The notes below the pieces were generated by a model. It saw only the letters and a program-made list of their open reading frames with translations. It was not told the DNA's origin and did no database searches. Positions 52,197 to 64,000 of a stretch of 64,000 bases of DNA are shown piece after piece (the stretch's first letter is position 1; each line of letters begins with the position of its first letter). Source of the stretch: Liolophura sinensis (taxonomy: Eukaryota > Mollusca > Polyplacophora > Chitonida > Chitonidae); the NCBI RefSeq assembly GCF_032854445.1, contig NC_088299.1:15681608-15745607 (forward strand), read 5' to 3'. The position numbers and the translations under genes are program-made.

Positions 52197-55110
52197 ACCT
52201 GTGCAATTATCTATATATGACCACCGTAGACATGCTTACTCCAGCGGAATGATTTGAAGTTTACTTCTGTGGAAAGGTTTTCCTAAGTACATATCACTAT
52301 TATTCATCCTGTCATCACAGTAACTTCTGTCATTGTCGGAAAGAGTCAGACTGTCAGACAAATTTATCATGTTGTTTTCATTACTGTGAAAAGAAATCTG
52401 GCCTAATTATGACATTATTCATCTTATTTATAGGAGTCTTTCCAACAATATCATGTCCATGTGTTTTGAACTGAGCATTAGCATCATTTTTTTTCCTTTT
52501 TGTGTACAGTTTTGTTATGTGGCTGTAGTATTATTATGTACTCCAGATCATTGTGAACATTGATCATGCTGATTTTATCGTGCACATCGTTCACTTTTGT
52601 ATTTCTTGTTATTGTGAACATTGATTGTATCGTGCACATCGTTCACTTTTGTATTTCTTGTCATTGTGAACATTGATTGTATCGTGCACATCGTTCACTT
52701 TTGTATTTCTTGCCATTGTGAACATTGATTGTATCGTGCACACTGTTCACTTTTATATTTCTCGCCATTGTGAACATTGATTGTATGGTGCACACTGTTC
52801 ACTTCTGTATTTCACGCCATTGTGAACACTGTGTCATTACCTACCATATCGTAGATTGGTACCTGCACAGGGGCTTGGTTTTAGAGTAAAATTGACAGCT
52901 TTTGTTGATCATAACTCATGAAATTCGAGATTATTCCATAAGCCCTGTTTACCAGAAGACACTTCTCTGCTTAACTATGACGATAGTTTAAACTGAAAAC
53001 CAGGATGCATGAAAACCGTCGTCTATAGATGATCCTGTAACGCATTCGAACACTTGTGGATTTTCTCTGTAAGTTAGTTTCAGTTTACTTTACCATTGAT
53101 GTGCTGTTTATCCAGGTGATTTGTTGTGTGTGTGCATGCATGTCTAGACACAATTTTTCAGAAATTAATCAAGTTAGAGCTTCCAAATTTGGGACTTGCA
53201 CACAGGTTCTCCTCATTGTGGGCATTAAATTTTGGAAAAAGAGGCATTAGCTTTTTCTTAAAAACGTATTTTGGATTTTCTGTACCCCACAAAAAAGGGG
53301 TTATACATGTATGTGTTTCATGAACACTCAGCAGAGCTAGTGGTTATTATTTGGTTAAGTAGCTTCCTTTCTGTGTATGGTGAAAAAAAAATAACCAGTA
53401 TAAGTCATGCGCTATCCTGTACAGGTACATGTATGTACGGAAAATGACAGGACATTTTTCCCATGGCTCAGGGGCACATTTTTGGCTTATTTTTAGAGCT
53501 GTCCTGATCTTAAAATTTTGGAGTTTATATACACATGACATTTTGAGCAAGATGTGGTATTGACCGAAGGACCTACAAATACTGTTAATAGAAGCAAAAA
53601 TGGGTTACATTTAATATTTGTTGTTTGTTAAGTATGACATTTTAAGGAACAAACTGGTATTTTTTCCATTGTTAACTGTTAGTTCACGAAAACATTACCA
53701 TATTAAAAGGAAAGTCCAAAGAAATACATATCCTACCTTATATAGAAGAAGCCCGAGTTTGAAGCAGATAATTCCACGAGGTTTTTACGTGTGTAAATAG
53801 GTCGTTTTATTCTGTCAGTATGCAGAGTATTCAATCTTGTTTTTAGATGATTCCATGTATGAAATGGAATTGATGTAATAATTTTGCAGTGGACTTGTTG
53901 TCATTTTGCTGTACTTAAAGCTGCACAGTACTCACCTGCTTTTCTCTTTTGGTTTACATCTATATTTGTGCCTTTTTCATATTTCTGTATTGAGTTCATT
54001 ATTCCGATACATGTATTTCTCTGAACAATTCTACAAGTATTGTTTTATAAACAAAAGCTTGTTTTTCTTTGAGCAAAATTTGACATTTGGGCGTCAGAAA
54101 CTGAGAATGTACAACTGCAGTCCAGTGAGCATGGATCTTGGGTCAGCGAGGCATAGTTTCCTGCAAACTGCGATGGACATGCTCTGCTTCAACATGATCA
54201 TGTGACACTCCAGGGGCCAATCAAAATCATCCACCGTGTATGACATATAATAACACTCCTGACTACCCTAATTCTTTAGCCTTTTCAACCACCTCTGCCA
54301 CCAATGTTTTGTAACATTCTGAGAGAACTGTGGAGTGTAGAGAAATAATTTGCATAGTTTTGTGAAACTTGTAGGACAAACAAATCGTATTTAGAATCGT
54401 TTTCATAATAATTATATACATAAATTCCACTGTATGGTTTAATAGGTTGAAGATTTACAGCAAGTCACACATTTTGTCAGATTTTTGTACTGATATTAGG
54501 TGTTTGTTTGAAAGCTTAGCTTCAGCACAAAACAGGTGTTTTATCACCTTTACTTGCCTCTAAAATGGACTGTTGGGGTGAGTTTGGGGGGCAAATACAG
54601 TCAGTGTACTACTAGCTGATTGTGGAAAGGTTTGTTCTCTACACACTGCCTTTTTTGACCAAGAGATACTGTTGTGAGTACCATATCACCTTTAATCTCT
54701 GTTCAGGGCTAGGTAATACATGACATTTAATGTCATTTCAGGCTTAACAATTTTGGCATATGGCTCTTTGAGCATTATTAGAATGTTAGCTTTGGCAGAT
54801 AAGCACTGTTTTACACTTGTACATTGTATTACCGAGAATGGGCATTTGTACGTTAACATGTTGCCTGTGGTATGTGGACAAACACAAAAATTACCCTCCA
54901 GCAAGTTTTGGGTAGCTGCATTTATTGATATTAACACGTACAAGAGCATGCATGCTTAGATGTATGTGAGAATACTACAGTAGGCGAATACCTGTATGTC
55001 AAACAAGTGAACGTCCAGGACCTGTCTATTTTCTGAACGCTTGGGTGTGTAAATGTAAATATTCACTACCTATCAAGGTAAGCCAATAAAGAAAAGTAAA
55101 TAATTTACAG
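52197..55110 (+). other. Presumed PIK3CA 3' UTR and downstream sequence
   Basis: No coding exon is recognised. It contains the 52-bp tandem array at 52545-52815. ATTAAA lies at 53702 and a canonical AATAAA at 55085-55090, either of which could end the transcript. The true poly(A) site cannot be fixed from sequence alone. Confidence 0.35.
52545..52815 (+). repeat. 52-bp tandem repeat with internal GTGAAC/GTTCAC inverted motif
   Basis: About five copies of a 52-bp unit lie 350 bp after the PIK3CA stop codon. Each unit has GTGAAC and, about 21 bases later, GTTCAC, with GAT/ATC extending the pairing, so each can fold into a stem-loop. CGTGCAC lies in the loop. The last two copies have CACACTGTTCAC in place of CACATCGTTCAC, keeping the outer stem. 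Confidence 0.85.
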
Positions 55111-56950
55111 GTGTTAGAAATCCATCTTCTTGCTCGAAAGCAGTGATCTATTTACACATTAAAATGGCTGATACCTTAAGTCTGCTGCCGGGCAACCAGA
55201 CATCATTAACGACTTATGTTAGGTTTAACTCGATGTCCCCAAAGATTTTGTTGTACATGTAGATGTGGTGTCGAACTGAAGTTTTGTGTGATAAAGGTTA
55301 TATTTACATTACCATTGTCATTATGTAAACTGTTAATGGTTGTTCAAATTTACGAGCAAAAATGGCCCTAACCATCATAATCTCATCTTGCTTCTATTAG
55401 AGGGAAAGGAGACAATGGAAACAGTGTATGAGCAATTCTCAGACAAACTCAACCTGTTCGAGTATTGGAAGTATATGACTACATGTTAATGATGAGTACA
55501 AGTGATGTCACTCTCATTTTTTATACTTTAAAACGTGTATATGGATTATTTTCTTGTGACTGACAGTGAAGTTGATCATGTTTTCATGCATGTACTTCTC
55601 AACTAGGTATGCCAATATCTGATTTCCAGTTGAAGAAAAATGAACAATGATCTCAGCAACTCTGAGATTCTGATACTACAGTAACTGTACTTACAGCCCA
55701 GTTTACAAGGTTTAGGGACTTAAAATTAACACTTAAATGCATTTGAGTCCATCCAGTGCAAGAAAGTTTGATGTACATTTAGTTTTTCATTCTTGTCATT
55801 TTCTCTCTTTAAGCTCTATTTGGTAAGTATAGAAGAAGACAGGCTGTTTGAGTTACCCAAGTGTAGTAATTTAAAATGTCTCTATCTTCATTTTTATCAA
55901 TTCTATCAGATGTATTTCTCAATTATTGTTTTCATCTTTTGGCCGTTGTAAGTTGATGAATTTTAATTGCTTGTAAGTTCTGTGTAATGATTTGCTGGTA
56001 CTTCCAGTAATTGACCACCGTCATGTAAGTGAAATACGAATATTCTTGAGTACGGCGTAAAACTCCAGTCCTATCAAATCTAATAACTGACGCACATGTT
56101 ATTTCTAGGCCGTTGGCTGTATATAGTATCGCCAGTTTCAAGATTGCGTTCAAAACTAATACAGCAGATAGGTTGACCATAGTACAAACAATGACTGTTT
56201 TGTATGACACCATGCATGTTATATGCCGTGTTTGACGCAGACCATTCCCACTTGCATGAGATTGGTTCATCTTTAATGTGGTGTCCATGACCCATCGTGT
56301 CGGGACCTCCATAGAACGTACATGCTCCCATGCGGCGGTACGCATTGGGATAAGATCATATGCACTGGATGAATCATGTGTAATATCAGGTTTGTGTTTG
56401 ACCACCAAAACTACATGTTGAGTGAATGTTCATGTGCCATTTTGTGATTCACTGTGTCTTCACAAAGTATGGTTGACAGCATTTATAGTTACATGTACAT
56501 TACTTAATTAGGATGTACATCAGCATGTAATTTGCAGCAGGTCGCTGCTTCAAAGTTCCTATTTACACACACGCCATTCACAGGCCTGGGAAACTTTGTG
56601 CGGTTAGTATTCCTGGAATTTATCTAGCTCATCAATGATCTTGCATTAAAATAAGAATTCAGAAAAAGAGGAAGTCTCATATAGGTCAGGTTAAATGAAT
56701 GATCTTGCATTAAAACAAGAAGTTACAAAAGAAGAATTCTTATGTAGGCCATGTTAAATGAAAATGGAGGGAACGTTGTTAGATTTAAATGTATGACAGT
56801 ATCGTATCCAACTTGTGTATTGTTTAAGAGGTTCCACAGTGTTGGGTGTACAGCTGTGGAGAATTGGCTACAAGAACTGGGATTGAGTGTACAGCTGTGG
56901 AGAATTGGCTACGAGGACTGCGATTTACACTGTAATGTTGTCAAGATTTG
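55111..56950. other. Downstream intergenic sequence
   Basis: No exon recognised. Two adjacent copies of a roughly 63-bp segment beginning AATGATCTTGCATTAAAA lie near 56630-56760. Confidence 0.4.
56012..56080 (+). mobile_element. SINE 3' fragment
   Basis: ACCGTCATGTAAGTGAAAT followed by TTCTTGAGTACGGCGTAAAA; only the 3' part of the family is present. Confidence 0.7.
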
Positions 56951-56959
56951 TACAGAAGG

Positions 56960-57260
56960 TTCACCAAGGGCAGAACTTCTGTCAGTGAGTTTCACCAAGG
57001 ACAGAACTTCTGTCAGTGAGTTTCACCAAGGACAGAACTTCTGTCAGTGAGTTTCACCAAGGACAGAACTTCTGTCAGTGAGTTTTACCAAGTAGAGAAT
57101 GGTGTATTTCATGTAGTTCCACTTAGTACAGAACTGTAATGTAGAGTCTCACAAAGTTCACAACTGTTGTGTATGAGTGTCACAAAGTACAGAACCGTGG
57201 TGTATGAGTTTCAAAATGTACAAAACTGTTGTGTATGAGTTTCACCTTGTACAGAAATTC
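56960..57260 (+). repeat. 32-bp tandem repeat, 4 good plus several decayed copies
   Basis: GTTTCACCAAGGACAGAACT followed by TCTGTCAGTGA recurs every 32 bp to about 57080. More distant versions with TACAGAACTG continue to about 57260. Confidence 0.88.
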
Positions 57261-57621
57261 TGGGTAAGTTGCATCAGGTAAAAAAAACTTCTGTAAATAT
57301 GCCTGTAAATGCAACTGATGTGTAAGTAAGCGGGTTATGAGAAAGTGGGGTTTGTAGAATAAATATATGCTTCCACCACATATCCTAGTTCATGTCGTAT
57401 GTTGAACTCTTCATACACTGTGAACTCTTTTAATTACGCAGAAGAGGTTAACGCCAGAATAATATTTCTTGTTCAACTCGTGCTGACTTTCTGTCTAGTG
57501 TCTAATGTAAGTAATAGCCGCTCCCTTAGAGGCAATATGGGTAATATACCAACAGCAAGGAGTCGGTCATATTTTTATACAGGGACTAGAATACACGTTC
57601 CATCATACACAAACAGTTGTT
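57261..57621. other. Short spacer before the retrotransposon
   Basis: No gene recognised; bounded on the right by the TGAATGAATGAGTG tail of the minus-strand retrotransposon. Confidence 0.4.
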
Positions 57622-57989
57622 GTGAATGAATGAATGAGTGTGGCTTAACGCCACATCGGCAATGTCAGCCATATCGTGGCGAGAACACGGTGAAAACACG
57701 AGGCGGTTCAGGTTTTCGAGATGGTAGTGAGAACAAAAAAAACTGTTCGGACATGAACAAAAATGTTTAAAATCAGATACGAAAAAACCAAAGCAGTTAA
57801 AACTCGAAAACCACTACATTTTTAAAAATAGTTTTTTAGAAACCTATATGTATATTTTTATCTATAAATATTTATGACAGCGAAAATTTATATTTTGTTG
57901 GCATTTAAATATTTTCTGACAGCATCGCCAGCCATGTCGTCAAATCATATACAGAGCTGACAGTGTAGAAACTTTGTCCAACATGAGCA

Positions 57990-58124
57990 AAATCTGCAGT
58001 CAACCAGAATACGTTAATATGGCACCACATCCAACACACTCTGGGGCACTGCTCCCATTTAGGATGAAATTGTGTGTTAGACAAGAATACGACACCTGGT
58101 TGAATCTACTTGGTCTCTGCGAGA
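57990..58124 (-). pseudogene. Retrotransposon C-terminal Cys/His segment beyond the SINE insertion
   Basis: SCLTHNFILNGSSAPECVGC matches the LTH...C..C tail region of RNase H-bearing LINEs. It is separated from the RNase H block by the SINE at 58125-58334. Confidence 0.78.
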
Positions 58125-58334
58125 TTTGATTTGATTTTGATTTGATTTTGATTGGTGTTTTACGCCGTACTGAAGAATATTTCACTTATACGACGGCGGC
58201 CAACATTATGGTGGGTGGAAACCGGGCAGAGCCCGGGGGAAACCCACGACCATCCGCAGGTTGCTGGCAGACCTTCTCACGTACGGCCGCCAGCATGAGC
58301 TGGACTTGAACTCACAGCGACCGCATTGGTGAGA
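58125..58334 (-). mobile_element. 5'-truncated SINE nested in the LINE, with TSD
   Basis: Minus-strand SINE with tail TTGATTTTGATTTGATTTTG (plus-strand view), running to GACCGCATTGGTGAGA. The flanks TGGTCTCTGCGAGA (58111-58124) and TGGTCTCTACGAGA (58335-58348) form a 14-bp duplication with one mismatch. Confidence 0.9.
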
Positions 58335-58960
58335 TGGTCTCTACGAGAGATTCCACAAGTATAAGAATTGTAGCCAATGGCATGCAGTCTATTATGGACC
58401 TGCAAGTCCCATTCACCTACCAAAGGCGACGAATATATGTAGGAATATTAGAACGAAAATCCGCAAAAGGGAGTCTATCTCTTGATATGGATTTATTCAG
58501 GGCAGCTTTTGCCTCCCTGTCCACGACTGCGTTTCCATAGATACCAATATGGCTCGGTATCCAACAGAATATAATATGTTTACCTCTTTCTATGTTTTCT
58601 TTGTAAGGCTAAAATTTCAAGAATGAGCGGATTTTTAAATTTATTATTCTGTATTGCCGAAAGGCAAGAGAACTAGTCACTACATATCATTGCCTTATGG
58701 GCACACCCAGGAGAAACATATAATAAGGCCAAGAGTACAGCCCTCGCCTCGGCAGAAGATTGAAGAAGAGAATGGCAGGCGAAAAGAGACTCGCTGCTTT
58801 ATGACAGCCGCAACTCTATCCCCATACTTTGATCCAGCGGTATATATAACTTTATAATCAGCATAATTAGCCTTAATTTCAGCAAAACGTTGCTGAATTA
58901 TAAGAGGATTTATATTGGGTCTATTATATTTACGTAGATCAGATATCAGTTTAGGTTGTG
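58335..58960 (-). pseudogene. Retrotransposon RNase H domain, broken
   Basis: YKVIYTAGSK replaces the family's YTDGSK, removing the first catalytic Asp. FCWIPSHIGIYGN and VVDREAKAAL follow. The frame is interrupted between the blocks. Confidence 0.82.
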
Positions 58961-59415
58961 GAAGAAGCCAGGAAGGAGACTCCGGAAAAGACATCGAACC
59001 TATTTCCTCTTGCTTGATGTTAGCCTCCACCATATGGTGCCGTATACGAGTACCGAACGAAGTGATTTTATTGAGATTTATTGGGACTTATAAAATTTAT
59101 CTACATACGATGGATTGAAAACACAGTCGTAGGCAAGGTTTGTTGGATGAGCTTTAAGCTTTGTAGCGTATTGAAGGCTCAGTTTTATACGTCGACTATA
59201 TAAAGAAGGCTCATTTGCCTCCACGTATAAACTCTCTACTGGTGTGGTCCTAAAAGCACTAAGGCTGAGCCTCAAACCTTAGTGATGGACCAAATCCAAC
59301 AGATATGACTTCCTTGCGGAACCGTAAATGATGGACCCATAGACCAAGTTACACCTCACCAGAGAGCGACATAGATTTAATAAAAGAGATCAGTCAGCAC
59401 CCCAGTCGGTGCTAG

Positions 59416-60520
59416 TCACTTTATTATATCGAGAGCCTTTGAACTTTTAACTTTAGGCATTTTTATACAAGAAATAAACGACAATTTGCGATCAAATATA
59501 ACCCCTAAAAATTTATTTTGCCCAACGATTTTAACTGGCTCCCTACAAAATTTAAGATTCGGATCTAAATGAATTTTCCGTTTATTACAAAAATGCACAC
59601 TGATGGTTTTAGACGTAGAAAATCTAAAACCGTCGGAAAATTTTTCGATCTTACTAAGACAAAGCTGCATTTGCCGCTCGATGTTATTCATATTTTTTTG
59701 CGCGGTAGCATATAAGGAAATCATCAACCTCCTTTTCGTGAGAGTCAGAAAGAGTTGACCCCACTCGTACCTTAAAACTACGATTAAATAAAAATCCTGA
59801 TATAAATAGAGGTAAGTGGCCTTTTAAACCCATATGGTGTCGTATGCCTTTGCAAGGTCAAAAAATATTGACAACACATGTTCATTATTAATAAAACCAT
59901 CACGAATAAACGTTTCAAATCGTGCCAAGGGATCTAAAGTAGCTCGGCCTTGACGAAAACAACATTGAATGTTAGATAAAAGCTTGTTACTTTTAAGAAA
60001 TTAAACAAGTCTATCATTTATCATCCGATCCATAGCCTTACACACGCAGCTGGTAAGAGCTATGGGACGGTAATAATTTGGATCATTATGATCTTTACCC
60101 GGTTTGAGGACCGGGATAATACACGATAATAATGACGGTGGAAAATTATCCAGTTATCCAAATATTAAGTAAGTCCAACAGAATCTCAAGTGGCTCAGAT
60201 GATAAATGGTTCAAAAGCTTATAATATATATTATCTGGGTCGCACCCAGTATCGTGTGCCTTTTTAAATGCAGTTTTAAGCTCTTTGATCGAAAAACGAC
60301 GATTATAGTCTTCTAAATTCTTAGAAGTAAAGGGTAATTTAATTTTCTCTTTGTGGTTTTTATTAAGATGAAATTTAGAAGAATAATTCTCAGAAGACGT
60401 CTTCTGAGATACTGCTTCAGCCAGTTTATTTATGGTATCACGAGGAGAAGTTAGAATGTTATCACCCTGTTGGGCTTTTGTTCCAATGTAATTATCCTTA
60501 AGTTTCTGAACCATGGTCTA
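59416..60520 (-). pseudogene. Retrotransposon ORF2 reverse transcriptase domain, broken
   Basis: Minus-strand segments: RFSIKELKTAFKKAHDTGCD (RT entry), QCCFRQGRATLDPLARFETF, FFDLAKAYDTIW (first catalytic Asp), VDDFLICY where the usual Tyr before VDD is lost, and KFLGVIFDRKLSF. Frameshifts separate the blocks. Confidence 0.88.
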
Positions 60521-60874
60521 GACCTTACGCATGGGTGTTTTTGACGAAATGCTTGAAACAAAGTTCCGCTAACAAGATCGTCTCTTGGACTTAATTAATC
60601 GACGAGCCCTAGCTCTAAATACACGAACCTGGTTTAAATTATTATTATTATCAGGACAATGATTACATCCGCGCTCCGCCTTTTTACGGTTCTTTATGGC
60701 TTTGCGAAAGTCATTATCGTACCAGGGATTACTTTTGTCGTGGTTCCAGGTATGATTCTTTCAGCTCCCGTTAATATAAGTTCGTTAAATTATAACAAAG
60801 GATCGTCTGCGGCATTGAGGTTCCCCGGAGTGATGTCAGCCTCACAGAACATCTGAAATGCCATCCAATCTGCT

Positions 60875-61580
60875 TTATCGAACTTCCACCAAGCTACACG
60901 TTCTAAAAGAATTAGAAGTGAGATGTTCTAGGACAATAGGACAATGGTCACTAGCATAGAGATTGTCATGCACCTTCCAAGAAAAATCCGGGACAAGTGA
61001 TGTATCCGTGATAGTGAGTTCGATAGCAGAATATGAACCATTACCTGGATGTAAATAGGTGGTTAAACCATCATTGAAATAACACAATTAGTGTTTAGAT
61101 AAAAAAAATCTTTTAATCTTTTGCCCTTATCATTTATATTATTACTACCTGAAAAGGGATTGTGGGCATTAAAATCTCGAATAATTACAAAAGGAGTTAG
61201 CAGCTGTTCCCTTAAATTATGCATCTGCGAAAGAAATAACGAGGAATGAAGAAGAACATAAACCGAACATAAAGTCATTGATTCCGATAAAGAAACACGA
61301 ACACCCAGTCTGAAGCTCCGTATCGAGGGCAACAGGACTGTGAATAATATTATTATTCACGAAGATAGAGGAGCCGCCACAAGCTCGCTCTGCCTCATTA
61401 GAATAAGTGCCGTAAAGTGTATAACTTTTCATTATAATGAGTTATTTTATCTTTGCCAGGTGTCTTCAGGTGAGTTTCCTGAAGACAAAGGGCAGTTGGA
61501 TTTAAAGAACTAGCTTAGTTATTTCAGTGAAATTTAACTTAAGACCTTGACAGTTCCACTGTAGAATTTTCTCTAAGGGA
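60875..61580 (-). pseudogene. Retrotransposon ORF2 endonuclease domain, broken
   Basis: In order on the minus strand: ILQWNCQGLK (domain start), ALCLQETHLK (metal-binding Glu), GGSSIFVNNN, VIIRDFNAHN (the family normally has GDFNAHN, so Gly is replaced by Arg) and ASDHCPIVLE (catalytic Asp-His pair). The pieces sit in different frames, so the domain is not translated as one protein. Confidence 0.88.
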
Positions 61581-61599
61581 AGACATTATGGAGGGAGGC

Positions 61600-62150
61600 G
61601 TATGGGTGATTTACGTTTGGACTGGGGACGACCCTATTTGGGAGTTGTATCCATCACGTCTGCACCAGAAGTTGAAGTATCAACGGCCTCCAACGAGCCA
61701 AACTTATCAGAAGTTTCAATAACCAACGGATGACCAACGGAAAATAGAAACAGGGATTCCACGCACGGTATTATCGAATTGAGTTACACCAATGGTTAAT
61801 TTTAATCTACTCGATTGACCCATTAGCCACCGCCTTCCACAATGACCCTGAACAAGAGCATTTGGTGAAAACCAACTTGACATCAGAGAAAGTAAAAGAA
61901 ATGAAAACGGGATCATGTGTTGGGCTTGACGCGACCAGCCGATTAATGGGACAGAGCCCATCCGACATCCCGTCTTTCTCCAAGTAAGGGCCAAAGTGGC
62001 ATGTCGGACGTGAGGATCTCGCAAGACCAACACACCCTCAGCCACCAGTATCCCATCCTCGGAAATGATGGGTCGCCACCCAAGGAAAACAGATCGCTCC
62101 CTTGTTCTCTCTCACACAAGAAGGTGTGAGCCTATTATATTCCCCGGGCC
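61600..62150 (-). pseudogene. Retrotransposon ORF1-like relic
   Basis: The minus-strand frames include VLVLRDPHVRHATLALTW and, in another frame, ARSSRPTCHFGPYLEKDG. Position upstream of the endonuclease suggests ORF1. No RRM or zinc knuckle is recognisable, so the assignment rests on position. Confidence 0.45.
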
Positions 62151-62200
62151 CACACAGGAGAGCTGTAGGTTAGTCGTCCTTTACGACAAGTTTGCCTAAT

Positions 62201-64000
<1,800 letters not shown>

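Larger units (their letters stand above)
57622..62200 (-). mobile_element. Decayed non-LTR (LINE) retrotransposon with EN, RT and RNase H
   Basis: Reads on the minus strand. The 5' region near 62150-62200 is followed by an ORF1-like relic. ORF2 relics run from about 61580 in the order apurinic-type endonuclease, reverse transcriptase, RNase H and C-terminal Cys/His segment. The 3' end has GATGTGGCGTTAAGCCACAC and an ATTCATTCA tail at about 57622-57635. Frames shift many times and stops are frequent, so it is dead. EN-RT-RNase H order points to the I/Nimb/Jockey-like superfamily, common in molluscs. Clade is inferred. A SINE has inserted at 58125-58334. Confidence 0.88.

Overview
The window is eukaryotic genomic DNA. 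It has spliced genes with GT-AG introns, AT-rich spacers, abundant minisatellites, tRNA-derived SINEs, a MITE-like family and a decayed non-LTR retrotransposon. The SINE family, with its ...GGCGTAAAACACC... 3' region and AAATAAAT tail, together with frequent TACATGTA-type words, suggests a marine lophotrochozoan. A mollusc, possibly a bivalve, is the best guess, but this is inferred from repeat style and not proven.

The central feature is a complete gene at 34544-52196 (+) for the class IA phosphatidylinositol 3-kinase catalytic subunit, a p110alpha/PIK3CA orthologue. I traced 20 coding exons with consistent phase and GT/AG borders. They give a 1062-residue protein holding the adaptor-binding, Ras-binding, C2, helical and kinase domains. 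A likely non-coding first exon ends at 32417. The 5' UTR carries a two-codon uORF beside tandem splice acceptors. The presumed 3' UTR carries a 52-bp hairpin-bearing tandem array.

Upstream and divergent, at 22196-23092 (-), lies part of a matrin-type zinc-finger gene that best matches ZMAT3. In human, ZMAT3 and PIK3CA are also head-to-head neighbours, so this looks like deep microsynteny. The remaining ZMAT3 fingers were not found and probably lie left of the window or in short exons I missed.

The left third (3.6-26.4 kb) is dominated by minisatellites with 74-, 45-, 40-, 34-, 33-, ~44- and 28-bp units. Those between about 3.6 and 22 kb would lie in or beyond the downstream introns of the ZMAT3-like gene. 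A 34-bp family occurs in direct orientation at 11.9 and 15.4 kb and inverted at 17.4 kb, and brackets a 2.4-kb array of 33-bp units. Long open frames there are artefacts of unit lengths divisible by three, or of stop-poor repeats.

The right end (57.6-62.2 kb, -) holds a broken non-LTR retrotransposon with endonuclease, reverse transcriptase, RNase H and C-terminal Cys/His region. A SINE has inserted into it with its own target-site duplication. The last 1.8 kb holds a long (AT)n tract and nothing else recognised.
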